Below, in pieces: positions 52,540 to 61,624 of a stretch of DNA of 64,000 nt; within the stretch, counting starts at the first letter, position 1; each line of letters opens with the position of its first letter. The notes beneath the pieces are model-generated. The model ran no database searches. It was given only the letters and a program-made list of their open reading frames with translations, and had not been told where the DNA came from. The translations under genes were made by a program, and so were the position numbers. This DNA is from GCA-2746605 sp963704835 (lineage in GTDB: Bacteria > Bacteroidota > Ignavibacteria > Ignavibacteriales > Melioribacteraceae), in assembly GCA_963704835.1 (NCBI GenBank), contig CAVPHW010000005.1:124001-188000 (forward strand), written 5' to 3'.

Positions 52540-53436
52540 TTATTCTTCCATTCCATTGTTAGTTGTTCTTACGTCAAGTCCCCAATATAATTTCTTTCTT
52601 AAAATTTCAAAATAGTGTTTATGAGCACTATGAATTAATTTTAGATCATACTTACTTTTTGATATTTCAACTACAGCAGTTGGTTTAAGATAACTAACCC
52701 TTTGACCATCACAAATAACTTGAACATCTCGATGAGGTGAATAGGCTTTAATTGTTACCTTCTGATTATTAGAAATAACCAAGGGGCGCATTGTTAAAGT
52801 ATGCGGTGAAATTGGACTAAGTAAAATTGATTCCGTTTGTGGGTTAATAATTGGTCCTCCAGTTGACAACGAGTAACCAGTAGAACCAGTTGGAGTTGAT
52901 ATAATAATTCCATCAGCAGAAAATGTACTAACATATTCATTATCAACCTCAATTGTAATTTCAATCATTTTAGGATATTTACCTCTATCAATAACAATAT
53001 CATTGATGGCATATAAATCCTCTGATACTTCTGATAAACAATCACCTTGAAGAGTATTCCTTTTTTCAATGATTAGATTACCCTTTTTAAGATTTTGAAT
53101 AAGGCTATCAATAGTTGTTGAATCATACTCTGTAAGAAAACCGAGCTTACCAAAATTAACACCCACGAGAGGTGTGCCAGTACATCTAGAATGATAAGCA
53201 GTATTAAGTAAAGTGCCATCACCTCCAATAGAAATAATTACATCACAATTATTTGCCAATTCTTCTTCTTTATAAAGCTTGTACAAATTCCAATTTATAT
53301 CTGGATTATTATAAAGTTTAAGAACTGCATTGCTAAATACGAAATTAATGTCAGCACTTAATAATTTGTCAATTAAGCTTTTCAAAAATTGAAATATTTC
53401 TTTTTTTTGAAAATTTAATGTAATTCCAATTACCAT
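52540..53436 (-). CDS. nadK: NAD kinase
   Basis: Phosphorylates NAD to NADP. Diagnostic motifs are IISIGGDGTLLNTAYH (about residue 70), NFGKLGFLTEY and TPTGSTGYSLSTGGPII (about 183), all conserved. The 298-residue length is normal. It lies between the msbA-like gene and the thioredoxin-like gene. Confidence 0.95.
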   Translation of the reverse strand: MVIGITLNFQKKEIFQFLKSLIDKLLSADINFVFSNAVLKLYNNPDINWNLYKLYKEEELANNCDVIISIGGDGTLLNTAYHSRCTGTPLVGVNFGKLGFLTEYDSTTIDSLIQNLKKGNLIIEKRNTLQGDCLSEVSEDLYAINDIVIDRGKYPKMIEITIEVDNEYVSTFSADGIIISTPTGSTGYSLSTGGPIINPQTESILLSPISPHTLTMRPLVISNNQKVTIKAYSPHRDVQVICDGQRVSYLKPTAVVEISKSKYDLKLIHSAHKHYFEILRKKLYWGLDVRTTNNGMEE

Positions 53437-53461
53437 AGTAGATCTATATTTTAATTTAATT

Positions 53462-54727
53462 CTATTCTAAATTTCTAAACTGCAGTTCATATAATTTTTT
53501 ATATAATCCCTTTTCATTTTGCAAAAGTTCATCGTGTTTCCCTTGCTGAACAATAGTCCCTTTATCTAATACAAGAATTCTATCAGCATTTCTAATCGTA
53601 CTTAAGCGATGAGCAATCACAAAAGTTGTTCTATTAGTCATTAATCTCTCGATTGCTTCTTGTACTAACATCTCAGATTCATTATCCAATGCTGAAGTAG
53701 CTTCATCAAAAATCATAATAGGAGGATTTTTTAATAAAGCACGAGCAATAGATAATCTTTGTCTTTGACCACCAGAAAGTTTTGTGCCATGCTCACCTAT
53801 TACTGTATCATAACCATTTGGCATATCACTAATAAAATTATGAGCATTGGCAATTTTAGCTACTTCAATAATCTTTTCCAAGGGATAATTATCCAAACCA
53901 TATGCAATATTTTTCAATACGGATTCGTTAAATAATACAGTTTCTTGAGTTACTATTCCCATTAATTTGCGTAAACTTTCGAGTGAAACATCTTTAATAT
54001 CATTTCCATCAATCAAAATTCTTCCTGAAGTTGGATCAAAAAATCTGGGAATAAGATCAACAAAAGTTGTTTTACCAGCTCCACTTCCACCAACTAGTGC
54101 AATTATTTCACCCATATTTGCAGTAACTGATAGATTATCTAAAATAATTTCATCTGAATCATCATACTTAAATGTTACGTTCTCAAATTCTAAACCATTT
54201 TTAAATCCATCAATAATTATCGGTCTATCAATATTTTTAATTTTGGGTTCCGTATCAATTACTTCAAATATTCTATTCCCAGCAGCAATTGATTCTTGAA
54301 TTTTATTATTAACTGTAGCCATAGTTTTCATCGGAGGTATCATTTGAAAAACAGCGAATAAAAATCCAAGGAATTCACTAGCTCTCATTGTTTTATCAAC
54401 AAGTACTAAAATACCACCGTAGTAAATTATTACTACTCCAACGATTACAGCAATAAATTCTGTTGAAGGTGAAGAGATATTTTGAATTCGAATTTTTTTC
54501 AAAACAGTCTTAAAGTATTTTTGAGTGATATTCATGAATTTATTGTTTTCGTAATTTTCCATTCCAAAAGCTTTTACAATTTTAATCCCAGAGATAGCTT
54601 CTTGAATTGTTGCAGTAATGTTGCCCATTTGCTGCTGCAATAATTTAGCTTGTGTTCTCAACTTAATTCCAATCCAACCAATTAATAATATAGATACAGG
54701 TAAAATCAACAAGAGATACCAAAAAAA
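53462..54727 (-). CDS. msbA: MsbA-like ABC exporter, C-terminal part (frameshifted gene)
   Basis: Second part of an ABC transporter half-molecule: the last membrane helices and the nucleotide-binding domain. Walker A GGSGAGKTT, the Q-loop, signature LSGGQRQRLSIARALL, Walker B IMIFDEATSAL and the H-loop IAHRLST are intact. In this frame the reading continues upstream to 54766, but the conserved sequence begins at the T7/A7 tract (54721-54727), where the frame changes. Family knowledge suggests lipid A-core flipping; other exporter substrates are possible. Confidence 0.82.
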   Translation of the reverse strand, partial: FFWYLLLILPVSILLIGWIGIKLRTQAKLLQQQMGNITATIQEAISGIKIVKAFGMENYENNKFMNITQKYFKTVLKKIRIQNISSPSTEFIAVIVGVVIIYYGGILVLVDKTMRASEFLGFLFAVFQMIPPMKTMATVNNKIQESIAAGNRIFEVIDTEPKIKNIDRPIIIDGFKNGLEFENVTFKYDDSDEIILDNLSVTANMGEIIALVGGSGAGKTTFVDLIPRFFDPTSGRILIDGNDIKDVSLESLRKLMGIVTQETVLFNESVLKNIAYGLDNYPLEKIIEVAKIANAHNFISDMPNGYDTVIGEHGTKLSGGQRQRLSIARALLKNPPIMIFDEATSALDNESEMLVQEAIERLMTNRTTFVIAHRLSTIRNADRILVLDKGTIVQQGKHDELLQNEKGLYKKLYELQFRNLE

Positions 54728-55319
54728 GTTTCCAGCTAATCGAAATAGCAATTGCCATAAAAACAATAATAGTTACTGGTTCCCTAAATAAACTAAGGAA
54801 CACAATTGAAAAACTATTTTGCACAACATTCACATCATTAGTTATTCTTGAAATTAAATCTCCGGTTCTCTCATTTTTAAAATAACTCATTGGCAGTTTA
54901 TGGAGATGTATGTAGGCTCTATCTCTTAAACTTTTAATAATTCCCTGTTGAACGAAGGACAAATAATAATCTTGCAAGTACCCAAACACACTTTTTCCAA
55001 AAAAAGTGAGAAGTATGAGGATACATATTCTGAACAAAATTTCAGTTGTATCTCCGGTAAAAATAAATTGATGAAACGTAGTTGAGATTGAGTCAACCAT
55101 ATTTGTTATAAAACTTGGGACTAAATCTCCCCCTTTATTACTGATTGCTGGTACTGATAATTCTGATTCAGATTGCTGAAATAAAGTATCAAGCAAAGGA
55201 ATGGATAAGTAAACTGATGCACCGTGAAGTAATGAATATAGAAAAGTACTAATTATTGCGAGACCTAAATGTTTCCAAAATGGAGTGACTAACGCTAAAA
55301 TTCTTTTATATGTATTCAA
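54727..55319 (-). CDS. msbA: MsbA-like ABC exporter, N-terminal membrane part (frameshifted gene)
   Basis: First part of the same ABC exporter: helices 1-4 with the ERTGDLISRITNDVNVVQ coupling segment (about 150-165). The frame runs on to 54663, but the last residues after AISISWKLF are out of frame; the homologous sequence resumes in the next frame across a run of seven A (54721-54727, plus strand). Removing one base from the run restores one continuous reading frame of about 615 residues, the usual MsbA size. Confidence 0.82.
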
Positions 55320-55524
55320 GCTTTATAACTATTTTTAATAGTGAAAATGATATCGTTTTAGTAAGCTATAAAGATAAGCAAACAAGTAAATCTAATCAAA
55401 TAGATTAAAATTGAGAGATTTCTTAAATACATCAATTTTGTTGCCATTGAAATGTTAATGGTATCTTTTATTATATTTTGTATTGAATTTAAGCTAACTA
55501 TTTGTTTCCAACTAAAAATAATAA
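55320..55524. promoter_or_regulatory. Divergent intergenic region between msbA-like and Stealth genes
   Basis: A 205-bp AT-rich gap that should carry promoters in both directions. No strong -35/-10 pair with 17-bp spacing was seen. On the plus side, TTGAAA followed 19 bp later by TATATT is the best, but its spacing is poor. Nothing else was recognised in it. Confidence 0.3.
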
Positions 55525-56529
55525 ATGAAAGTTGATATTGTTTATACCTGGGTGAATGGTTCTGACCCAGAATGGAATAGGAAGAGGCTAGAGAAAGCAA
55601 AACTTGTTGGGAATATTCTTCCTGAAGCGAATAATGATGCCAGATTTATGGATAACGATGAACTGAAATATTCATTAAGATCAATCTATCAATTTGCTCC
55701 CTGGGTAAATAATATATTTATTGTAACCGATAATCAAATTCCCAAATGGTTAAATACCTCACACCAAAAAATCAACTTAATAAATCACATAGATATTTTT
55801 TTAGACAAATCTGATTTACCTACCTTTAGCTCAATTGCAATAGAGTCTCAAATTCATAACATAAAAGAATTATCCGAACATTTTATCTATTTTAATGATG
55901 ATATGTTTTTAGGTAATTACTGCAGCGTAGAATATTTTTTCCCTCAAAATGATTTAGCACATATTTTTACTTCTGAAATTTATTCCATTCCAAGCAAAAA
56001 GTTTTTTGATATTTCGAAAAGACCAATAGAAAAAAGAAATGATTATCAACATGTCCTTGTTAATACTCGTAAATTGATGAAGGAAAAATATAACAAATCT
56101 GTTTGTTTCAATATTCGCCACAGTATTATACCGTTATTAAAATCTAGACTGATTGAGTTAGAAAATATATTTAAAAATGAATTAAAAAAGACTAGTAGTA
56201 ATAGCTTTAGAACTCGTGAAGATATTTTATTATTTTATTTGTTTGAGTATTATGCAATTATTAAAAGATTTGGGAAAACGAAGTATTTGAAAACAGTGGA
56301 TACAAAAAGAAAATTTACCGATATACTTTCTTCGGCTTATAATAAATTTACGTTTGGGTATATCAATCTACATGAAAACAACATTGATAAACATTTTGAA
56401 CACTTAATAAAATCCAAACCTTTTACATTTTGTTTAAATCAGACTCTTAATACACCACATCAACATTTAATTAAGACCAAACTATTCCTCGAAAATTATT
56501 TCCCCGAAAAGAGTCCTTTTGAAAAATAA
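55525..56529 (+). CDS. Stealth-family sugar-phosphate transferase
   Basis: A 334-residue Stealth protein, of the family that links hexose-1-phosphates in bacterial capsules and in GlcNAc-1-phosphotransferase. CR1 is VDIVYTWVNGSDPEW (about 3-17); CR2 includes ARFMDNDELKYSLRSIYQFA and FIYFNDDMFLGN (about 110-130); CR3/CR4-like regions follow (about 165-330). It lies at the edge of the surface polysaccharide locus, divergent from msbA-like and convergent with the glycerophosphotransferase-like gene. Confidence 0.85.
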   Translation: MKVDIVYTWVNGSDPEWNRKRLEKAKLVGNILPEANNDARFMDNDELKYSLRSIYQFAPWVNNIFIVTDNQIPKWLNTSHQKINLINHIDIFLDKSDLPTFSSIAIESQIHNIKELSEHFIYFNDDMFLGNYCSVEYFFPQNDLAHIFTSEIYSIPSKKFFDISKRPIEKRNDYQHVLVNTRKLMKEKYNKSVCFNIRHSIIPLLKSRLIELENIFKNELKKTSSNSFRTREDILLFYLFEYYAIIKRFGKTKYLKTVDTKRKFTDILSSAYNKFTFGYINLHENNIDKHFEHLIKSKPFTFCLNQTLNTPHQHLIKTKLFLENYFPEKSPFEK

Positions 56530-56547
56530 TTGGTTATTAAGAATGTG

Positions 56548-57185
56548 TTAAACAGATTCTTTTAGAAAATCATTTATAATTATTGCTGCGCGGTACCCAG
56601 CTTTTCCGTCAAGATTATCAAATAAAATTTTATTTGCCATTTTTCTTTGATCTGATTTTTCGTTTGGAAACTTTAGACTATGTTCAATAGCTTTATTTAA
56701 TTGATCAAAACTATTAATTTGAATGCTTATATCCTTAATCATTTTAATTACATCCGGAATAGTACGGTCAGATTCTGGAACTTTAAATGTTATTATTGGT
56801 TTGTCAAACGCACAAAATTCTCCAATTATTGAACTATAATCACCAACAAATATATCTGCAATCATAAGGTAAGGTGTGACATCAAAACCTTTTATAAAAA
56901 CAATGCCTTTTGTGGAATTCAACTTTTCAACATACTTTTTTTCAGTCCATGTATGAACGGTAACTAGTATGTTATATTTAGGAGTTAGTTCTTCAAGTTT
57001 ATCAAACCAATGGTTTATTGCAGAAAGACCGGCAACATTCCATGTAGTTGTAAATATTATTGTCTTCTTATTTGCATCAATATTGTGTGTCTTTTTTAAA
57101 TTGTCTAAATATTCTAGATTATAATCACCGTTAAAAGCTTTATCTAATTTAGGGTACCCAATTGCTTTGACAGTATTTATTCCCC
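56548..57185 (-). CDS. CDP-glycerol glycerophosphotransferase-like protein, C-terminal part (frameshifted gene)
   Basis: The frame is open from about 57201 down to 56548. The homologous part begins around GINTVKAIGYPKLD (about 57183), then TIIFTTTW, and the C-terminal family motif DVTPYLMIADIFVGDYSSI with a conserved Asp-Tyr-Ser-Ser. These fit the TagB/TagF-type family (Glyphos_transf), which moves glycerol- or ribitol-phosphate units onto a polymer. The N-terminal half is in another frame; see the next entry. Confidence 0.72.
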
Positions 57186-57596
57186 GGCTGATTTGCAGTT
57201 TTTACGCTGCTCTGTACTTGATACAAAATAAACATCAAATCCGTTGTAATTTCTGGCAGAAGTCCATCTTTTAAATTGATATAAGCCATGATCAAAGCCG
57301 AATTTAATTATTTTATCGACCGGAAATTTATATGGAGTTTGTCTAGCCATGATAACTACTTTTGGAAATGCGGGCATACTTACAAAGTTGATTCCTTTTT
57401 CAAATAAGTACTTTTTTGTTTTAGAATTGCTGGCAATAACTGTAAGATCAGGAAGGTATTTTGCTATCGGCAAAAACATTTCGTAATCGAGTGGATCTGC
57501 ACAGTAAAACGCTAGATTGATTGTACTGCCAAACTTATTCTTTATATGCCAAATAATTTTATAAGGATATTTATATAAGTAGTATGAAAATACCAT
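57177..57596 (-). CDS. CDP-glycerol glycerophosphotransferase-like protein, N-terminal part (frameshifted gene)
   Basis: First 139 residues of the same protein (VFSYYLYKYPYK, FGFDHGLYQFKRWTS, DVYFVSSTEQRKN). The frame ends at 57177-57179 just after KSAGE; one missing base between 57179 and 57203 (a G4 run at 57182-57185 is a candidate) separates it from the C-terminal half. Joined, the protein would be about 350 residues. It follows the GT9 gene by 6 bp. Confidence 0.7.
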   Translation of the reverse strand: MVFSYYLYKYPYKIIWHIKNKFGSTINLAFYCADPLDYEMFLPIAKYLPDLTVIASNSKTKKYLFEKGINFVSMPAFPKVVIMARQTPYKFPVDKIIKFGFDHGLYQFKRWTSARNYNGFDVYFVSSTEQRKNCKSAGE

Positions 57597-57602
57597 CTAG
57601 TA

Positions 57603-58640
57603 TTAACCTAGTTTTTCAATTACATTTTGAAGGACATCTTTACTTTTAATTTGGTACATACAATTATGATGACCAAGTGGGCAACTGCTTGTCCCATGGC
57701 TGCTACAAGGTCTACAATCTAAATCAATTTCAAAAACTAAATCATTCTTCCCAATTGGAGAGTATCCAATATCTTGAACTGTTGGTCCAAAAAAAACAAA
57801 TACGTCAGTTTTCATAGCATTAGCAATATGCATTGCGCCACTGTCATTACAAATCATAAGATCACATTGGCTTACTACTGCAGCAGATTCTAATAATGAG
57901 AGCTTTCCTGCTAAATTTATAAAATTATTTTGGGGAGCTATTTGTTTACATATACCGCTTTCATCAGAACTTCCAATAAAAACTAACCCATAATTGTGAG
58001 CCATTAATTGAGCAACTAATTCTTGATAATAGCTCTGCGGCCATCTCTTTGTAAACCAATTTGAGCCCGGGGCAATTGAAATTATTTTTTTTGAATTCTT
58101 TTTTAATTCTTTTAATAATAAGTCTGCATTTTTAAACATCTCTTCTGTGGGATAAAGTTCAGTTTGAATGGGAAACTTGGTGTCTGAAAAAGGAGAAAGA
58201 AGATTTAAGTTTTTTTGAATTTTCAATTTATTCTTTAGATGTGGGATTTTATGCGTGAGTAGTAATTGAGCAGTCCACCTACCGAACCCAACCCTTGTCG
58301 GAATATGAGCGAAATAAATAAGCAAAGCAGTTGTAACCGAACTATGTGGAGAAATAACTAAATCATATCTTTTGCTTTTAATTGATTTAAGAGTTCTAAA
58401 GAAAGATTTGAGCTTGTTTTTGCGTTTATCAAATTGAACAACAGAATCTAAATGTGGATTGTTTAGCAATAAATTAACTGCTTGTGGTATTACCATGGCA
58501 TCAATTGAAGATTTGGGGAAGAGCTTTTTAGTTTCACGAATTAATGGAGTTATTAAGATAACATCGCCAATAAATGCAGTTTGAATAACCAATATCTTTT
58601 TAAAATTTAATTTATCGTATTCTGATAATGCTTTTTTCAC
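57603..58640 (-). CDS. Glycosyltransferase family 9 (heptosyltransferase II-like)
   Basis: A 345-residue GT-B enzyme like WaaF, adding heptose to the LPS core. N-terminal domain: ILVIQTAFIGDVILITPLIRETKK (about 18). C-terminal domain: SIAPGSNWFTKRWPQSYYQELV (about 195) and NDSGAMHIANAMKTDVFVFFGPT (about 267-289). The C-terminal CRPCSSHGTSSCPLGHHNC Cys pattern is typical of the WaaF subfamily. Confidence 0.88.
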   Translation of the reverse strand: MKKALSEYDKLNFKKILVIQTAFIGDVILITPLIRETKKLFPKSSIDAMVIPQAVNLLLNNPHLDSVVQFDKRKNKLKSFFRTLKSIKSKRYDLVISPHSSVTTALLIYFAHIPTRVGFGRWTAQLLLTHKIPHLKNKLKIQKNLNLLSPFSDTKFPIQTELYPTEEMFKNADLLLKELKKNSKKIISIAPGSNWFTKRWPQSYYQELVAQLMAHNYGLVFIGSSDESGICKQIAPQNNFINLAGKLSLLESAAVVSQCDLMICNDSGAMHIANAMKTDVFVFFGPTVQDIGYSPIGKNDLVFEIDLDCRPCSSHGTSSCPLGHHNCMYQIKSKDVLQNVIEKLG

Positions 58641-58661
58641 AATAAATAATGTTTCAATATG

Positions 58662-59456
58662 TTAGCGAATTTTTTGAATTAAGACACGAGCTTTGGATGA
58701 AATATTTAATAGTGTCAGTACTTTTGAGTATTTATGAGTACTGGAATATAACTCCCATTTTAATAACTTGAATCCGGTTTGGTTTAATAAGAATTTAAAT
58801 GACTTCTTTGAAAATTCATTACAATGTCCGGGAATATAATTCTTACCATATTTCTTTTTGACTAGCCCAATTTTTATTAAGAATCTTTTCAGCTTAAGAT
58901 TAATTCCTTCTATGTTTGGAAATTCTAAAACTCCATAACCTCCAACTTTTAAGCTTTGATTAATTTTATTCATTGCTGTTACCGAATCCGGGAGATGTTC
59001 TAAAACATGCCGCAAGACTGTTACATCAAAAACTCCCAAAGTATTGTCATATTCAAAAAAGTTTGCTGCAATAACATCAATGCTATACCTAGAATTAATT
59101 TCACTTGCATAAAATTCAGAAAGTTCAATTCCATTTACTTTCCAAGCATCTTCTTTGGCAGATAAAAGGAGTCTACCATTGCCGCAACCAATATCTAATA
59201 ACTTGCCCTTCTCTAACACACTTTTTTTAATGAAATTAAAAGTCTCAACTTGATCAATATTAATTTTGAGGTCCTTAATAGCAGGGTCTATATAACTAAT
59301 TGTATATTTCCCCTGATCTAATCCCCCAGATAAATCATAATTTATCAATGCACATTTTTTACATTTATAAAATTTGTACTGATTGTTATCACCCTGAAAA
59401 TAGTAAAGGAAAAGATCCTTACTACCACAAACTCTACAATTCAAGTTTAACTCCAT
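58662..59456 (-). CDS. Class I SAM methyltransferase with N-terminal zinc ribbon
   Basis: A 264-residue protein. Two CxxC pairs (CRVCGS, about residue 7, and CKKCAL, about 33) suggest a small zinc-binding part. The methyltransferase motif I is LLDIGCGNGRLLL (about 87), followed by LRHVLEHLPD (about 136) and GVLEFPN. It belongs with the many methyltransferases in surface polysaccharide loci; the acceptor is unknown. It lies 2 bp after the GT2 gene. Confidence 0.85.
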   Translation of the reverse strand: MELNLNCRVCGSKDLFLYYFQGDNNQYKFYKCKKCALINYDLSGGLDQGKYTISYIDPAIKDLKINIDQVETFNFIKKSVLEKGKLLDIGCGNGRLLLSAKEDAWKVNGIELSEFYASEINSRYSIDVIAANFFEYDNTLGVFDVTVLRHVLEHLPDSVTAMNKINQSLKVGGYGVLEFPNIEGINLKLKRFLIKIGLVKKKYGKNYIPGHCNEFSKKSFKFLLNQTGFKLLKWELYSSTHKYSKVLTLLNISSKARVLIQKIR

Positions 59457-59458
59457 AT

Positions 59459-60208
59459 TTATTTATTATTCAGAGACCAAAGTTTAATATACTTTAAGAG
59501 AACTCCATATGCTGTATTACAACTTAAAATAAACCCTTTTGGTCCATCCAAAAATCCTAATTGCAAAAAATACATTTTAATAAACCTAAAAACTGAAAAT
59601 ATAACTGCGCTAAAAACAGAAATCCTTTTCCCCTCTGCAAATAATTTTTTAGCTCCAAGTTCACTGTATAAATTCATTTTATTCATTTGTATCTCAACAG
59701 TGGGATAAGTAAAATGATTAAGCGGTGAATGAATAACCCCTCTCTCTCCACTAAGGATAACAGATTCATGAACTACATCATCATTGAAATTCCCAAACTC
59801 CTTGTTGAATAAGCGTTTTGGGAAATCATTATTCCATCCACAATATTTTATTTTCTTGCCCAGAAAAAATGAGTTCCTTTTAATTTTGTAGATATTATAT
59901 TTAGGGTTTAACATAATTTTTGAAATTTCTTCTGATAAAGAAGGTGTCACTTCTTCATCTGCATCAATTGATAATATCCAACTATTTGCTGCTTGCTCTA
60001 CACCAAATTTTTTAGTTTTACCGTAACCTTCCCATTCGATAGTTAATATTTTACAACCAAATTGTCTGCATATTTCTAAGGTTCTATCGGTTGAATCCGA
60101 ATCAACAATAATAATCTCCGTGCATAAGCTTTTAATGCTCTTTAAACATCTTTCAATATTACTTTCTTCATTTTTTGTAATAATAACAGCAGATAGTTTA
60201 TTACTCAA
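59459..60208 (-). CDS. Glycosyltransferase family 2 (LPS core WaaE/KdtX-like)
   Basis: A 249-residue GT-A enzyme. VIITKNEESNIERCLKSI (about 8-25), IIVDSDSTDRT (about 32) and SIDADEEV (the DxD, about 76) place it with the beta-1,4-glucosyltransferase group that includes WaaE/KdtX. It overlaps the GT9 gene upstream by 8 bp. Confidence 0.88.
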   Translation of the reverse strand: MSNKLSAVIITKNEESNIERCLKSIKSLCTEIIIVDSDSTDRTLEICRQFGCKILTIEWEGYGKTKKFGVEQAANSWILSIDADEEVTPSLSEEISKIMLNPKYNIYKIKRNSFFLGKKIKYCGWNNDFPKRLFNKEFGNFNDDVVHESVILSGERGVIHSPLNHFTYPTVEIQMNKMNLYSELGAKKLFAEGKRISVFSAVIFSVFRFIKMYFLQLGFLDGPKGFILSCNTAYGVLLKYIKLWSLNNK

Positions 60209-61229
60209 TTGAAACGCTCAATATTTGTTGAACTTTTTTAAATGCATCTTCGACTGTAATCCCAAAAGAATTATCACAGTCATTATCCTTTACATGCTCA
60301 TTAAATAAATGATGATGTGTTTCGAATTCACTTGCTGGTGACCAATCGACAGGATCGGTTGAGCCAAATATGGCCAATGTTTTTGCTCTTGCAGCTACTG
60401 CTAAATGATTCAATCCACCATCATTGCAGATTAATAATTTTGATAATTTAATTAACGCAGAGACTTCTTCAAGATTTGTTTTGGGAGCCAAGATACAATT
60501 TAACCCGATTTGCTGCATTACCATTTCAGCATCCTTAAATTCGTTTGGCGCCCACACCACAACAATTGGAAAATTCATTTTAGTGCTTAATAATTTTCCT
60601 AGACCAATATAGTTTTCGATTTTCCATTTCTTTTTCTTTACAGGACTACCTGGAGAAATACAAATAAATGAATCTGGCGTCAAGCTATTATCACTTAACC
60701 ATTTATTAATTTTATTCTTAGCTACGCTAGACACATGAAAAAACAATTCATACTTTTCCTCATTTATCCCAAGAGGAGCAATAATATCATATTTTTTAGA
60801 TGCTGAATATCGCTTCAAACCACGTTTGGCTTTCAAATTATACGCAAAGTTAAAACGAGCATCAGCATAACCAAGTCTATATTTTGCTCCGCTTAAAAGA
60901 GTAATTAACTGAGTTGCAGGTAAATTTTGTTGATCAATAACTAAATCATATTTCTGTTGTCTAATTTTAATTATTTTTTTAATTCTTTCTGTGTAATAAC
61001 CAATCCCATTAAAAGCATCTATCTCAATTATTCTATCAATCATTGAATGATTATTTATCGCTTTTTTATGCTTTTTAAAAATCAAATAGTGAAGTTCAGC
61101 TTTAGGAATTCTGTTTTTTAATGTCTTAAAATATGAAGTTGTCAACAGTGCGTCACCAATTGGTTCTAATTGAATTACAAGAATTTTTTTAATCTTTTGT
61201 AACTCATCATTTTGAAAGACTGTGTTCAT
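60201..61229 (-). CDS. Glycosyltransferase family 9 (heptosyltransferase-like)
   Basis: A 342-residue GT9 protein. LVIQLEPIGDALLTTSYFKTLKN (about 17-39), CISPGSPVKKKKWKIENY (about 193) and LLICNDGGLNHLAVAAR-TLAIFGSTDPVDW (about 260-290) are the family landmarks. The substrate is probably an ADP-heptose or another ADP-sugar. It is 11 bp downstream of the small coiled-coil gene. Confidence 0.87.
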   Translation of the reverse strand: MNTVFQNDELQKIKKILVIQLEPIGDALLTTSYFKTLKNRIPKAELHYLIFKKHKKAINNHSMIDRIIEIDAFNGIGYYTERIKKIIKIRQQKYDLVIDQQNLPATQLITLLSGAKYRLGYADARFNFAYNLKAKRGLKRYSASKKYDIIAPLGINEEKYELFFHVSSVAKNKINKWLSDNSLTPDSFICISPGSPVKKKKWKIENYIGLGKLLSTKMNFPIVVVWAPNEFKDAEMVMQQIGLNCILAPKTNLEEVSALIKLSKLLICNDGGLNHLAVAARAKTLAIFGSTDPVDWSPASEFETHHHLFNEHVKDNDCDNSFGITVEDAFKKVQQILSVSIE

Positions 61230-61240
61230 GAAAATTTCAG

Positions 61241-61624
61241 CTATTTCTTTTTATAATCAACATATTCTTTTTCTTCAATTAAATATGATCCAGTAAGCAT
61301 ATTTATTTTTTTCTTTAGTTCGGCTCTAATATCATTTTTAAAATAAACAGACCGGGCCAATTCAATAAACTCTTTGTCAAATTCTTTTTTTAACTCCTTA
61401 ACTCTAATTTTATCTTCAATTTCCCACAATTCCTCATTTACTTTTTTTAGATTTATAAAATCCTCGGAGCTATTTGAAATATCTGTCTCAGTTAAAGATT
61501 CATTTAGTTTATTGTACTCATTTTTAATGTTTTCTAATTTTTCAGAATTCTTAATTCTATCCAATTTTATTTGCAGTATGGTAACTTTATCAACCAATTC
61601 ACCTATAGAAATTTCAATTTTCAT
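61241..61624 (-). CDS. Small helical protein of the polysaccharide locus (DUF6165-like)
   Basis: A 127-residue protein, almost all helical and charged, with a likely coiled coil (about 20-80) and an N-terminal motif EISIGELVDKVTILQIKLDRI. It resembles the DUF6165 family found in LPS clusters; this identification is from memory and not certain. No catalytic residue is obvious. It sits between two GT9 genes and overlaps the upstream one by 4 bp (ATGA). Confidence 0.65.
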   Translation of the reverse strand: MKIEISIGELVDKVTILQIKLDRIKNSEKLENIKNEYNKLNESLTETDISNSSEDFINLKKVNEELWEIEDKIRVKELKKEFDKEFIELARSVYFKNDIRAELKKKINMLTGSYLIEEKEYVDYKKK

